64,000 bases of DNA from Balanoglossus misakiensis (Eukaryota > Hemichordata): positions 7,688,001-7,752,000 of the forward strand of contig CM082586.2 of NCBI GenBank assembly GCA_040954595.2. The letters are read 5' to 3'. Position numbers and translations under genes: made by a program. Under the pieces are notes generated by a model. It had not been told where the DNA came from and ran no database searches. It worked only from the letters and a program-made list of their open reading frames with translations. Shown one piece after another: positions 1-13,480 of this stretch (position 1 is its first letter; each line of letters starts with the position of its first letter).

Positions 1-838
1 ATGACAATTTTTCGACTTTGCGAATTTTCAAAATTTGGCCATTTTTCACAAAAAATCATGGGTTATAGCTCATGAAAATCATCAAAAAATGACAATTTTT
101 CGACTTTGCGAACTTTCAAAATTTGGCCATTTTTCACAAAAAATCATGGGTCATAGCTCATGAAAATCATCAAAAAATGACAATTTTCGACTTTGGGAAT
201 TTTCAAAATTTGGCCATTTTTCACAAAAAATCATGGGTTATAGCTCATGAAAATCATCAAAAAATGACAATTTTCAAAATTTGGCCATTTTTCACAAAAA
301 ATCATGGGTTATAGCTCATGAAAATCTTCCAAAAATGACAATTTTTCCACTTTGCGAATTTTCAAAATTTGGCCATTTTTCACAAGAAATCATGGGTTAT
401 AGCTCATGAAAATCATCAAAAAATGACAATTTTTCGACTTTGGGAATTTTCAAAATTGGGCCATTTTTCACGGAAAACCATGGGTTATAGCTCATGAAAA
501 TCATCAAAGAATGACAATTTTTCGACTTTGCGAACTTTCAAAATTTGGCCATTTTTCACAAAAACTCATGGGTTTTAGCTCATGAAAATCATCAAGAAAT
601 GACAATTTTTCGACTTTGCGAATTTTCAAAATTTGGCCATTTTTCACAAAAAATCATGGGTTATAGCTCATGAAAATCTTCCAAAAATGACAATTTTTCC
701 ACTTTGCGAATTTTCAAAATTTGGCCATTTTTCACAAAATATCATGGGTTATAGCTCATGAAAATCATCAAAGAATGACAATTTTTCGACTTTTCGGCAA
801 TTTTTCGGCCATTTTTCACAAAAAATAATGCGAAAATC
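1..838. repeat. 88-bp AT-rich satellite array (left flank)
   Basis: About nine and a half head-to-tail copies of an 88-bp unit. Landmarks repeated in each copy are TTTGGCCATTTTTCAC, ATCATGGGTTATAGCTCATG and GACAATTTTTCGACTTTG. Unit starts at 1, 89, 177 and 264 give the period, and one copy near 264 has lost the CGACTTTG segment. The array starts before the window. The same satellite resumes at 13,531, so the material between looks inserted into it. Short ORFs here only reflect the repeat. Confidence 0.9.
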
Positions 839-860
839 ATATAATAAATATCTCAAATAA

Positions 861-3800
861 GAAAAAGTCGGAAATTTACCGCACTATATTGCAGCATAAC
901 TACAATGATCTTATTTGCACCGCAGCGGTGCGAACTCTTATTGCAAACTCTTAGTGCAAATAAGAGATCGCACCGCTGCGGTGCAAATAAGAGTTCCCTG
1001 CACCGCAACGATCTGACCGTTCTTTATTCACTCCTCGACGACAAAAACGTTTTATTACGGCCCAAATAATGACTTATTCGCTCCTTCGTTGGTCATGCGG
1101 ACGGAAAGACACGGTTTTAGCGAAATTATCTTTCTCTTTCCCGAGCACTACGTATTCAGACTTGCCCAAGTGAACCGCGACAAAAAAAATGACCAAGTTT
1201 CCCTGCATGTTTCTTATACCCGACAGATAAAAAATGCAGCGTAGATATTGAAATGAATTGGATTTATGAAAGTGATAAAAATTACAATGATAATGTCGTT
1301 AAAAGTTCTCACAAAAAAAAAGAAATAGAAAAAAAGTGGTCTCGAACCAACATCAGTTGACACCTTCAGGTAAAAAGTTCAAGCCTTCCTGAACCCTTCG
1401 CCATCACGATGTGTACTCGAAAAAGTCGGAAATTTACCGCACTATATTGCAGCATAACTACAATGATCTTATTTGCACCGCAGCGGTGCCAACTCTTATA
1501 TGCACCGCTGCGGTGCAAATAAGTGTTCCCTGCACCGCAACGATCTGACCGTTCTTTATTCACTCCTCGGCGACAAAAACGTTTTATTACGGCCCAAATA
1601 ATGACTTATTCGCTCCTTCGTTGGTCATGCGGACGGAAAGACACGGTTTTAGCGAAATTATCTTTCTCTTTCCCGAGCACTACGTATTCAGACTTGCCCA
1701 AGTGAACCGCGACAAAAAAAAATGACCAAGTTTCCCTGCATGTTTCTTATACCCGACAGATAAAAAATGCAGCGTAGATATTGAAATGAATTGGATTTAT
1801 GAAAGTGATAAAAATTACAATGATAATGTCGTTAAAAGTTCTCACAAAAAAAAAGAAATAGAAAAAAGTGGTCTCGAACCAACATCAGTTGACACCTTCA
1901 GGTAAAAAGTTCAAGCCTTCCTGAACCCTTCGCCATCACGATGTGTACTCGAAAAAGTCGGAAATTTACCGCACTATATTGCAGCATAACTACAATGATC
2001 TTATTTGCACCGCAGCGGTGCCAACTCTTATTTGCACCGCTGCGGTGCAAATAAGAGATCGCACCGCTGCGGTGCAAATAAGAGTTCCCTGCACCGCAAC
2101 GATCTGACCGTTCTTTATTCACTCCTCGACGACAAAAACGTTTTATTACGGCCCAAATAATGACTTATTCGCTCCTTCGTTGGTCATGCGGACGGAAAGA
2201 CACGGTTTTAGCGAAATTATCTTTCTCTTTCCCGAGCACTACGTATTCAGACTTGCCCAAGTGAACCGCGACAAAAAAAAAATGACCAAGTTTCCCTGCA
2301 TGTTTCTTATACCCGACAGATAAAAAATGCAGCGTAGCTATTGAAATGAATTGGATTTATGAAAATGATAAAAATTACAATGATAATGTCGTTAAAAGTT
2401 CTCATTAAAAAAAAGAAATAGAAAAAAAGTGGTCTCGAACCAACATCAGTTGACACCTTCAGGTAAACGTTCAAGCCTTCCTGAACCCTTCGCCATCACG
2501 ATGTGTACTCGAAAAAGTCGGAAATTTACCGCACTATATTGCAGCATAACTACAATGATCTTATTTGCACCGCAGCGGTGCCAACTCTTATTTGCACCGC
2601 TGCGGTGCAAATAAGTGTTCCCTGCACCGCAACGATCTGACCGTTCTTTATTCACTCCTCGGCGACAAAAACGTTTTATTACGGCCCAAATAATGAGATA
2701 TTCGCTCCTTGGTTGGTCATGCGGACGGAAAGACACGATTTTAGCGAAATTATCTTTCTCTTTCCTGAGTACTACGTATTCAGACTTGCCCAAGTGAACC
2801 GCGAGAAAAAATGACCAAGTTTCCCTGCATGTTTCTTATACCCGACAGATAAAAAATGCATCGTAGATATTGAAATGAATTGGATTTATGAAAATGATAA
2901 AAATTACAATGATAATGTCGTTAAAAGTTCTCACAAAAAAAAGAAATAGAAAAAAAGTGGTCTCGAACCAACATCAGTTGACACCTTCAGGTAAAAGTTC
3001 AAGACTTCCTGAACGCTTCGCCACCACGATGTGTACTCGAAAAAGTCGGAAATTTACCGCACTATATTGCAGCATAACTACAATGATCTTATTTGCACCG
3101 CAGCGGTGCGAACTCTTATTTGCACCGCTGCGGTGCAAATAAGTGTTCCCTGCACCGCAACGATCTGACCGTTCTTTATTCACTCCTCGGCGACAAAAAC
3201 GTTTTATTACGGCCCAAATAATGAGATATTCGCTCCTTGGTTGGTCATGCGGACGGAAAGACACGGTTTTAGCGAAATTATCTTTCTCTTTCCTGAGTAC
3301 TACGTATTCAGACTTGCCCAAGTGAACCGCGACAAAAAAATGACCAAGTTTCCCTGCATGTTTCTTATACTCGACAGATAAAAAATGCAGCGTAGATATT
3401 GAAATGAATTTGATTTATGAAAATGATAAAAATTAAAATGATAATGTCGTTAAAAGTTCTCATAAAAAAAAAGAAATAGAAAAAAAGTGGTCTCGAACCA
3501 ACATCAGTGGACACCTTCAGGTAAAATTTCAAGCCTTCCTGAACCCTTCGCCACCACGATGTGTACTCGAAAAAGTCGGAAATTTACCGCACTATATTGC
3601 AGCATAACTACAATGATCTTATTTGCACCGCAGCGGTGCCAACTCTTATTGGCACCGCAGCGGTGCAAATAAGAGTTCCCTGCACCGCAACGATCTGACC
3701 GTTTTTTATTCACTCCTCGGCGACAAAAACGTTTTATTACGGCCCAAATAATGACTTATTCGCTCCTTAGTTGGTCATGAGGACGGAAAGACACGGTTTT

Positions 3801-6087
3801 AGCCGAAATTATCTTTCTCTTTCCTGAGCACTACATATTCAGACTTGCCCAAGTGATCCGCGACAAAAAAAATGACCAAGTTTCCCTGCATGTTTCTTAT
3901 ACCCGACAGATAAAAAATGCAGCGTAGATATTGAAATGAATTGGATTTATGAAAATGATAAAAATTACAATGATAATGTCGTTAAAAGTTTTCACAAAAA
4001 AAAGAAATAGAAAAAAGTGGTCTCGAACCAACATCAGTTGACACCTTCAGGTAAAAGTTCAAGCCTTCCTGAACGGTTCGCCACCACGATTTGTACTCGA
4101 AAAAGTCGGAAATTTACCGCACTATATTGCAGCATAACTACAATGATCTTATTTGCACCGCTGCGGTGCAAATAAGAGTTCCCTGCACCGCAACGATCTG
4201 ACCGTTCTTTATTCACTCCTCGGCGACAAAAACGTTTTATTACGGCCCAAATAATGAGATATTCGCTCCTTGGTTGGTCATGCGGACGGAAAGACACGGT
4301 TTTAGCGAAATTATCTTTCTCTTTCCTGAGTACTACGTATTCAGACTTGCCCAAGTGAACCGCGACAAAAAAAATGACCAAGTTTCCCTGCATGTTTCTT
4401 ATACTCGACAGATAAAAAATGCAGCGTAGATATTGAAATGAATTGGATTTATGAAAATGATAAAAATTAAAATGATAATGTCGTTAAAAGTTCTCAAAAA
4501 AAAAAGAAATAGAAAAAAGTGGTCTCGAACCAACATCAGTTGACACCTTCAGGTAAAAGTTCAAGCCTTCCTGAACGCTTCGCCACCACGATGTGTACTC
4601 GAAAAAGTCGGAAATTTACCGCACTATATTGCAGCATAACTACAATGATCTTATTTGCACCGCAGCGGTGCGAACTCTTATTTGCACCGCTGCGGTGCAA
4701 ATAAGTGTTCCCTGCACCGCAACGATCTGACCGTTCTTTATTCACTCCTCGGCGACAAAAACGTTTTATTACGGCCCAAATAATGACTTATTCGCTCCTT
4801 GGTTGGTCATGCGGACGGAAAGACACGGTTTTAGCGAAATTATCTTTCTCTTTCCTGAGCACTACGTATTCAGACTTGCCCAAGTGAACCGCGACAAAAA
4901 AAATGACCAAGTTTCCCTGCATGTTTCTTATACTCGACAGATAAAAAATGCAGCGTAGATATTGAAATGAATTGGATTTATGAAAATGATAAAAATTACA
5001 ATGATAATGTCGTTAAAAGTTCTCACAAAAAAAAGAAATAGAAAAAAAGTGGTCTCGAACCAACATCAGTTGACACCTTCAGGTAAAAAGTTCAAGCCTT
5101 CCTGAACGGTTCGCCACCACGATTTGTACTCGAAAAAGTCGGAAATTTACCGCACTATATTGCAGCATAACTACAATGATCTTATTTGCACCGCAGCGGT
5201 GCCAACTCTTATTTGAACCGCAGCGGTGCAAATAAGAGATCGCACCGCTGCGGTGCAAATAAGAGTTCCCTGCACCGCAACGATCTGACCGTTCTTTATT
5301 CACTCCTCGGCGACAAAAACGTTTTATTACGGCCCAAATAATGAGATATTCGCTCCTTGGTTGGTCATGCGGACGGAAAGACACGGTTTTAGCGAAATTA
5401 TCTTTCTCTTTCCTGAGTACTACGTATTCAGACTTGCCCAAGTGAACCGCGACAAAAAAATGACCAAGTTTCCCTGCATGTTTCTTATACCCGACAGATA
5501 AAAAATGCATCGTAGATATTGAAATGAATTGGATTAATGAAAATGATAAAAATTACAATGATAATGTCGTTAAAAGTTCTCACAAAAAAAAGAAATAGAA
5601 AAAAAGTGGTCTCGAACCAACATCAGTTGACACCTTCAGGTAAAACTTCAAGCCTTCCTGAACGCTTCGCCACCACGATGTGTACTCGAAAAAGTCGGAA
5701 ATTTACCGCACTATATTGCAGCATAACTACAATGATCTTATTTGCACCGCAGCGGTGCGAACTCTTATTTGCACCGCTGCGGTGCAAATAAGTGTTCCCT
5801 GCACCGCAACGATCTGACCGTTCTTTATTCACTCCTCGGCGACAAAAACGTTTTATTACGGCCCAAATAATGACTTATTCGCTCCTTGGTTGGTCATGCG
5901 GACGGAAAGACACGGTTTTAGCGAAATTATCTTTCTCTTTCCTGAGCACTACGTATTCAGACTTGCCCAAGTGAACCGCGACAAAAAAAATGACCAAGTT
6001 TCCCTGCATGTTTCTTATACTCGACAGATAAAAAATGCAGCGTAGATATTGAAATGAATTGGATTTATGAAAATGATAAAAATTAAA
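861..6087. repeat. ~530-bp tandem satellite, left block (10 copies)
   Basis: Ten anchors GAAAAAGTCGGAAATTTACC lie at 861, 1419, 1951, 2511, 3039, 3579, 4099, 4601, 5132 and 5688, so spacing is 502-560 bp. Length varies mainly with the number (one to three) of GCACCGC-N-GCGGTGC palindromes flanked by CTTATTT/AAATAAG. The first copy is 5'-truncated and the last is cut at about 6087 by the next element. Both strands hold repeated ORFs of 60-143 codons. They differ between copies only by palindrome number and show no recognisable domain, so I do not call them genes. Confidence 0.88.
4495..4590 (-). promoter_or_regulatory. tRNA-like Pol III A/B-box pair (example from one satellite unit)
   Basis: On the minus strand, 4585-4575 reads TGGCGAAGCGT, matching 10 of 11 positions of the A-box consensus TRGCNNAGYGG. 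Positions 4531-4521 read GGTTCGAGACC, an exact B box (GGTTCGANNCC). The 43-nt gap suits a tRNA with a long variable arm. A run of T follows at once on the minus strand (plus-strand A tract 4513-4518), like a Pol III terminator. The same boxes recur in the other ~530-bp units, with small A-box changes. Inference: each unit carries a tRNA-derived (SINE-like) remnant. Transcription is unproven. Confidence 0.45.
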
Positions 6088-6089
6088 AA

Positions 6090-9000
6090 TATAGCTGCAA
6101 GCAGCAATAGCGGGCCCAAGCCAACATATCACATAGCAACATAGCAATAAGCATATCTGTTCTGGATGCCAAGATATGGTAAAGTAAGTCAAAGGTCACC
6201 TGAGTTTATGCAAAATTTGGGCAAGAAAGTTTGACCCTATACTGGTCCATGTTCAACAGAAACCAAACCTATAACCCTATTGGTTAGCCTGGAATTAGGT
6301 ATGCACATAATTAATGAGATATGCAGGTGTCACAGGTGACCCCCAATTTTGCCTTTTCAATTTTAGTCCCAACCCTCCAAACGCCAAGTCTGTACCTGCT
6401 GTGGATGCCAAGATCTGGTAAAGTAGGTCAAAGGTCACCTGAGGTCATGCAAAATTTGGGCAATAAATTTTGACCCTATACTGGTCCATGTTCAACAAAA
6501 ACCAAACCTATAGCCCTATTGGTTAGCCTGGAATTAGGTATGCACATAATTAATGAGATATGCAGGTGTCACAGATGACCCCCAATTTTGGCTTTTCACT
6601 TTCAGTCCTAACCCTCCAAACGCCAAGTTTGTACCTGCTCTGGATACCAAGATATGGTAAAGTAGGTCAAAGGTCACCTGAGGTCATGCAAAATTTAGGC
6701 AAGAAATTTTGACCCTATACTGGCCCATGTTCAACAAAAACCAAACCTATAGCCCTATTGGTTAGCCTGGAATTAGGTATGCACATAATTAATGAGATAT
6801 GCAGGTGTCACAGGTGACCCCCAATTTTGGCTTTTCAATTATAGTCCCAACCCTCCAAACGCCATATCTGTACCTGCTCTGGATGCCAAGATTTGGTAAA
6901 GTAGGTCAAAGGTCACCTGAGGTCATGCAAAATTTGGGCAAGAAATTTTGACCCTATACTGCTCCCTGTTCAACAGAAACCAAACCTATAGCCCTATTGG
7001 TTAGCCTGGAATTAGGTATGCACATAATTAATGAGGTAGGCAGGTGTCACAGGTGACCCACAATTTTGGCTTTTCAATTTTAGACCCAACCCTCCAAATG
7101 CCAAGTCTGTACCTGCTCTGGATGCCAAGATCTGGTAAAGTAGGTCAAAGGTCACCTGAAGTCATGCAAAATTTGGGCAAGAAATTTTGACCCTATACTG
7201 GTCCCTGTTCAACAAAAACCAAACCTATAGCCCTATTGGTTAGCCTGGAATTAGGTATGCACATAATTAATGAGATATGCAGGTGTCACAGGTGAGCCCA
7301 AAATTTTGCCTTTTATTTTGGTCCCATTCTGCTCACTGGCCAATAGACAGTCACTTTACAGGATCATTGCACAGACCAGAATTCCACAATAAGGCGTGGA
7401 CATAGCTTAACTATGGAGGTATAAGTAAAGGTATAAATTTAATAAAAAAATTAATATAAAAAAATCGGTTGATTTTTCATAGTATTTTTTTTCGCTTAAA
7501 ATGATTGACAAATGCTAGGCTAGCTGCACAGCAACTTTGGAATTGATCGGCCGAACAGATTTTGAGATATGTATGTATATTTATCCAAAATAATCTGTGG
7601 TCATAGCTTAACTATGTAAAGTATAGGCCCATGGCTTGGGCGAAAAATATGGAAAATAATACTTAAAAATCTTCTTCTCAAAATTGACATGGCTTATGGC
7701 CTTGACATTTGGCATGTAGAACCCTGGCCATATGGTCCACAAAGAATCTGAACAGAATTTTGATATCTCCATTCATATGCAAATTAGGCCAAATTGAAAA
7801 TTTTGCCCATAAATGGTCATCAGGTCACATGACTAATTACACATTCACAAGGGTACTGCACCAGCTCTCATAGGCCTGCACCATTGTGCCAACTTTGAAA
7901 TTTGTAGGTTCAGCCGTTTTCAAGATCTAGCTGGACAAAAAAACGACACAAGAAGAAGAAGAAGAAGTAGAAGAATATAGCTGCAAGCAGCAATGGCGGG
8001 CCCAAGCCAACATAGCACATAGCAACATAGCAATAAGCATATCTGCTCTGGATGCCAAGATACGGTTAAGTAGGTCAAAGGTCACCTGAGGTCATGCAAA
8101 ATTTCGGCGCGAAATTTTGACCCTATACTGGTCAATGTTCAACAAAAACCAAAACTATAGCCCTATTGGTTAGCCTGGAATTAGGTATGCACATAATTAA
8201 TGAGGTAGGCAGGTGTCACAGGTGACCCTCAATTTTGGCTTTTCAATTTTAATCCCAACCCTCCAAACGCCAAGTCTGTACCTGCTCTGGATGCCAAGAT
8301 CTGGTAAAGTAGGTCAAAGGTCACCTGAGGTCATGCAACATTTGGGCATGAAATTTTGACCCTATACTGGTCCATGTTCAACAAAAACCAAACCTATAGC
8401 CCTATTGGTTAGCCTGGAATTAGGTATGCACATAATTAATGAGATATACAGGTGTCACAGGTGACCCCCATTTTGGCTTTTCCATTTTAGTCCCAACCCT
8501 CCAAATGCCAAGTTTGTACCTGCTCTGGATGCCGAGATAAAGGAAAGTAGGTCAAAGGTCACCTGAGGTCACCCAAAATTTGGGCAAGAAATTTTGACCC
8601 TGTACTGGTCCATGTCCCACAAGAACGAAACCTCTAGCCCTCTTAGTTAGCCCAGAATTAGGTATGCACATAATTAATGAGTTAAGCAGGTGTTACAGGT
8701 GAGCCTAAAATGTTGCCTTTTTTTTTTGGTGCCATTGTGCTCACTGACCAATAGACAGTCACTGCACAGACCAGAATTCCACAATAAGAAATGGACATAG
8801 CTTAACCATAGAGGTATAAGTAAAGGTATAAATTTAATAAAAAAATTAATATAAAAAAATCGGTCGATTTTTCATATTATTTTTTTTTGCTTAAAATTAT
8901 TGACACATGCTAGGCTAGCTGCACACTAAAGTTGGAGATGATCGGCCTAACAGATTTTGAGATATGTATGAATATTTATCCAAAATAATATGTGGTCATA

Positions 9001-9350
9001 GCTTTACTGTGTAAAGTATAGGCCCATGGCTTGGGCGAAAAATATGAAAAATAATACTTAAAAATCTTCTTCTCAAAATTGACATGGCCTATGGCCTTGA
9101 CATTTGGCATGTAGAACCCTGGCGATATGGTCCACAAAGTATGTTAACAGAATTTTGATATGGCAATTCATATGCAAATTAGGCTAATTTGAAAATTTTG
9201 CCCATATATGGTCATCAGGTCACATGACTAATTACACATTCACAAGGGTACTGCACCAGCTCTCATAGGCCTGCACCATTGTGCCAAATGTGAGATTTGT
9301 AGGGTCAGCCGTTTTCAAGATCTAGCTGGACAAAAAAACGACACAAGAAG

Positions 9351-9382
<32 letters not shown>

Positions 9383-10942
9383 GAAGAATATAGCTGCAAG
9401 CAGCAATAGCGGGCCCAAGCCAACATAGCACATAGCAACATAGCAATAAGCATATCTGCTCTGGATGCCAAGATATGGTAAAGTAGGTCAAAGGTCACCT
9501 GAGGTCATGCAAAATTTGGGCAAAAATTTTTGACCCTATACTGGTCAATGTTAAACAAAAACCAAACCGATAGCCCTATTGGTTAGCCTGGAATTAGGTA
9601 TGCACATAATTAATGAGGTAGGCAGGTGTCACAGGTGACCCCCAATTTTGGCTTTTCAATTTTAGTCCAACCCTCCAAACCCCAAGTCTGTACCTGCTCT
9701 GGATGCCAAGATATGGTAAAGTAGGTCACCTGAGGTCACCCAAAATTTGGGCAAGAAATTTTGACCCCATACTTGTCCATGTTCAACAAAAATCTAACCT
9801 CTAGCCCTATTGGTTAGCCTGGAATTAGGTATGCACATAATTAATGAGATAAGCAGGTGTCACAGGTGACCTGCAATTTTGGCTTTTCAATTTTAGTCCC
9901 AACCCTCCAAACGCCAAGTCTGTACCTGCTCTGGATGCCAAGATATAGGAAAGTAGGTCAAAGGTCACCTGAGGTCACCCCAAATTTTGGCAGGAATGTT
10001 TAACCCTATACTGGCCCATGTCCAACAACAACAAAACCTCTGGCCCTATTAGTTAGCCTGGAATTAGGTATGCACATAATTAATGAGTTAAGCAGGTGTT
10101 ACAGGTGGGCCCAAAATTTCGCCTTTTATTTTGGTCTCATTGTGCTCACTGGCCAAAAGACAGTCACTTTACAGGACCATTGCACAGACCAGAATTCCAA
10201 AATAAGACATGGACATAGCTTAACTATAGAGGTATAAGTAAAGGTATAAATTTAATAAAAAAATTAATATAAAAAAATCGGTCGATTTTTCATATTATTT
10301 TTTTTCGCTTAAAATTATTGACCAATGCTAGGCTAGCTGCACACCAAAGTTGGAGATGATTGGCCTAACAGATTTTGAGATATGTATGCATATTTATCCA
10401 AAATAATATGTGGTCATAGCTTTACTATGTAAAGTATAGGCCGATGGCTTGGGCGAAAAATATGGAAAATAATACTTAAAAATCTTCTCCTCAAAATTGA
10501 CATGGCCTATGGCCTTGACATTTGGCATGTAGAACCCTGGCCATATGGTCCACAAAGTATCTGAACAGAATTTTGATATCTCAATTCATATGCAAATTAG
10601 GGCGATTTGAAAATTTTGCCCATATATGGTCATCAGGTCACGTGACTAATTAAACATTCACGAGGGTACTGCACCAGCTCTCATTGGCCTGCACCATTGT
10701 GCTAAGTTTGAAATTGGTAGGTTCAGCCGTTCTCCAGATCTAGCTGGACAAAAAAACGACACAAGAAGAAGAAGAAGAAGAAGTAGAAGAAAAATCCCAG
10801 TAATACCAATAGGGCCCAAGCCTGCTGGGCTTGGGCCCTAAAAAACCCCAGTAATACCAATAGGGCCCAAGCCTGCTGGGCTTGGGCCCTAAAAAAACCC
10901 AGTAATACCAATAGGGCCCAAGCCTGCTGGGCTTGGGCCCTA
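6090..10942 (+). mobile_element. Composite array of three Helentron/HINE-like non-autonomous units
   Basis: Three head-to-tail units start TATAGCTGCAAGCAGC at 6090, 7976 and 9389. Each begins with a small hairpin (GCTGC-AA-GCAGC) and GGGCCCAAGCC. Inner tandem repeats of about 239 bp follow (landmark CTGGATGCCAAGAT; five, three and three copies), then a shared ~650-bp unique part, then a GAAGAA microsatellite. The array ends in three hairpins whose 12-nt arms TAGGGCCCAAGC and GCTTGGGCCCTA match the 5' GGGCCCAAGCC inverted. No transposase ORF is visible. A 5' subterminal repeat matching a 3' hairpin, central tandem repeats and a CTAA end are typical of Helentron-associated elements. The family assignment is inference. 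Confidence 0.6.
10810..10942. repeat. Three tandem 31-nt terminal hairpins
   Basis: Near-identical hairpins lie at 10810-10840, 10861-10891 and 10912-10942, period about 51 bp. Each is preceded by CCCAGTAATACCAA. Arms are TAGGGCCCAAGC and GCTTGGGCCCTA around a CTGCTGG loop. The last hairpin abuts ATGATAATGTCG, which is the resumed ~530-bp satellite. These are the 3' termini of the Helentron-like array. Confidence 0.85.
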
Positions 10943-13480
10943 ATGATAATGTCGTTAAAAGTTCTCATAAAAAAAAAAGAAATAGAAAAAAAGTGGTCTC
11001 GAACCAACATCAGTGGACACCTTCAGGTAAAAGTTCAAGCCTTCCTGAACCCTTCGCCACCACGATGTGTACTCGAAAAAGTCGGAAATTTACCGCACTA
11101 TATTGCAGCATAACTACAATGATCTTATTTGCCCCGCAGCGGTGCCAACTCTTATTGGCACCGCAGCGGTGCAAATAAGAGTTCACACCGCTGCGGTGCA
11201 AATAAGAGTTCCCTGCACCGCAACGATCTGACCGTTCTTTATTCACTCCTCGGCGACAAAAACGTTTTATTACGGCCCAAATAATGACTTATTCGCTCCT
11301 TGGTTGGTCATGCGGACGGAAAGACACGGTTTTAGCGAAATTATCTTTCTCTTTCCTGAGCACTACATATTCAGACTTGCCCAAGTGATCCGCGACAAAA
11401 AAAATGACCAAGTTTCCCTGCATGTTTCTTATACCCGACAGATAAAAAATGCAGCGTAGATATTGAAATGAATTGGATTTATGAACATGATAAAAATTAC
11501 AATGATAATGTCGTTAAAAGTTCTCACAAAAAAAAGAAATAGAAAAAAGTGGTCTCGAACCAACATCAGTTGACACCTTCAGGTAAAAGTTCAAGCCTTC
11601 CTGAACGCTTCGCCACCACGATTTGTACTCGAGAAAGTCGTAAATTTACCGCACTATATTGCAGCATAACTACAATGATCTTATTTGCACCGCAGCGGTG
11701 CCAACTCTTATTTGCACCGCAGCGGTGCAAATAAGAGATCGCACCGCTGCGGTGCAAATAAGAGTTCCCTGCACCGCAACGATCTGACCGTTCTTTATTC
11801 ATTCCTCGGCGACAAAAACGTTTTATTACGGCCCAAATAATGAGATATTCGCTCCTTGGTTGGTCATGCGGACGGAAAGACACGGTTTTAGCGAAATTAT
11901 CTTTCTCTTTCCCGAGCACTACGTATTCAGACTTGCCCAAGTGAACCGCGACAAATAAATGACCAAGTTTCCCTGCATGTTTCTTATACCCGACAGATAA
12001 AAAACGCAGCGTAGATATTGAAATGAATTGAATTTATGAAAGTGATAAAAATTACAATGATAATGTCGTTAAAAGTTCTCACAAAAAAAAGAAATAGAAA
12101 AAAGTGGTCTCGAACCAACATCAGTTGACACCTTCAGGTAAAAGTTCAAGCCTTCCTGAACGCTTCGCCACCACGATTTGTACTCGAGAAAGTCGTAAAT
12201 TTACCGCACTATATTGCAGCATAACTACAATGATCTTATTTGCACCGCAGCGGTGCCAACTCTTATTTGCACCGCAGCGGTGCAAATAAGAGATCGCACC
12301 GCTGCGGTGCAAATAAGAGTTCCCTGCACCGCAACGATCTGACCGTTCTTTATTCACTCCTCGGCGACAAAAACGTTTTATTACGGCCCAAATAATGAGA
12401 TATTCGCTCCTTGGTTGGTCATGCGGACGGAAAGACACGGTTTTAGCGAAATTATCTTTCTCTTTCCCGAGCACTACGTATTCAGACTTGCCCAAGTGAA
12501 CCGCGACAAATAAATGACCAAGTTTCCCTGCATGTTTCTTATACCCGACAGATAAAAAACGCAGCGTAGATATTGAAATGAATTGAATTTATGAAAGTGA
12601 TAAAAATTACAATGATAATGTCGTTAAAAGTTCTCACAAAAAAAAGAAATAGAAAAAAAAGTGGTCTCGAACCAACATCAGTTGACACCTTCAGGTATAA
12701 GTTTAAGCCTTCCTGAACCCTTCGCCATCACGATGTGTACTCGAAAAAGTCGGAAATTTACCGCACTATATTGCAGCATATTAAACTACAATGATCTTAT
12801 TTGCACCGCAGCGGTGCCAACTCTTATTTGCACCGCTGCGGTGCAAATAAGAGATCGCACCGCTGCGGTGCAAATAAGAGTTCCCTGCACCGCAACGATC
12901 TGACCGTTCTTTATTCACTCCTCGACGACAAAAACGTTTTATTACGGCCCAAATAATGACTTATTCGCTCCTTCGTTGGTCATGCGGACGGAAAGACACG
13001 GTTTTAGTGAAATTATCTTTCTCTTTCCCGAGCACTACGTATTCAGACTTGCCCAAGTGAACCGCGACAAAAAAAATGACCAAGTTTCCCTGCATGTTTC
13101 TTATACCCGACAGATAAAAAATGCAGCGTAGATATTGAAATGAATTGGATTTATGAAAATGATAAAAATTACAATGATAATGTCGTTAAAAGTGCTCATA
13201 CAAAAAAAGGAAATAGAAAAAGAAGTGGTCTCGAACCAACATCAGTTGACACCTTCAGGTATAAGTTTAAGCCTTCCTGAACCCTTCGCCATCACGATGT
13301 GTACTCGAAAAAGTCGGAAATTTACCGCACTATATTGCAGCATAACTACAATGATCTTATTTGCACCGCAGCGGTGCGAACTCTTATTTGCACCGCTGCG
13401 GTGCAAATAAGAGTTCCCTGCACCGCAACGATCTGACCGTTCTTTATTCACTCCTCGGCGACAAAAACGTTTTATTACTC
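10943..13480. repeat. ~530-bp tandem satellite, right block (5 copies)
   Basis: The satellite resumes in register with the left block. The anchor recurs at 11075, 11631, 12186, 12743 and 13308 (spacing 555-565 bp). The distance from the last left anchor to the insertion (about 397 bp) plus that from the re-entry to 11075 (about 133 bp) equals one unit. So the block is one array split by a later insertion. The copies at 11631 and 12186 are nearly identical to each other, which suggests recent duplication. Confidence 0.88.

Noticed and set aside
10723-11010. Minus-strand ORF with three AQAQQAWALLVLLG repeats
   Set aside because: It is a translation of the three terminal hairpins and spacer DNA.
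861-13480. Possible CRISPR-like array from regularly repeated palindromes
   Set aside because: Spacing is about 530 bp with conserved intervening sequence, the genome is animal and no cas genes are present. It is a satellite.
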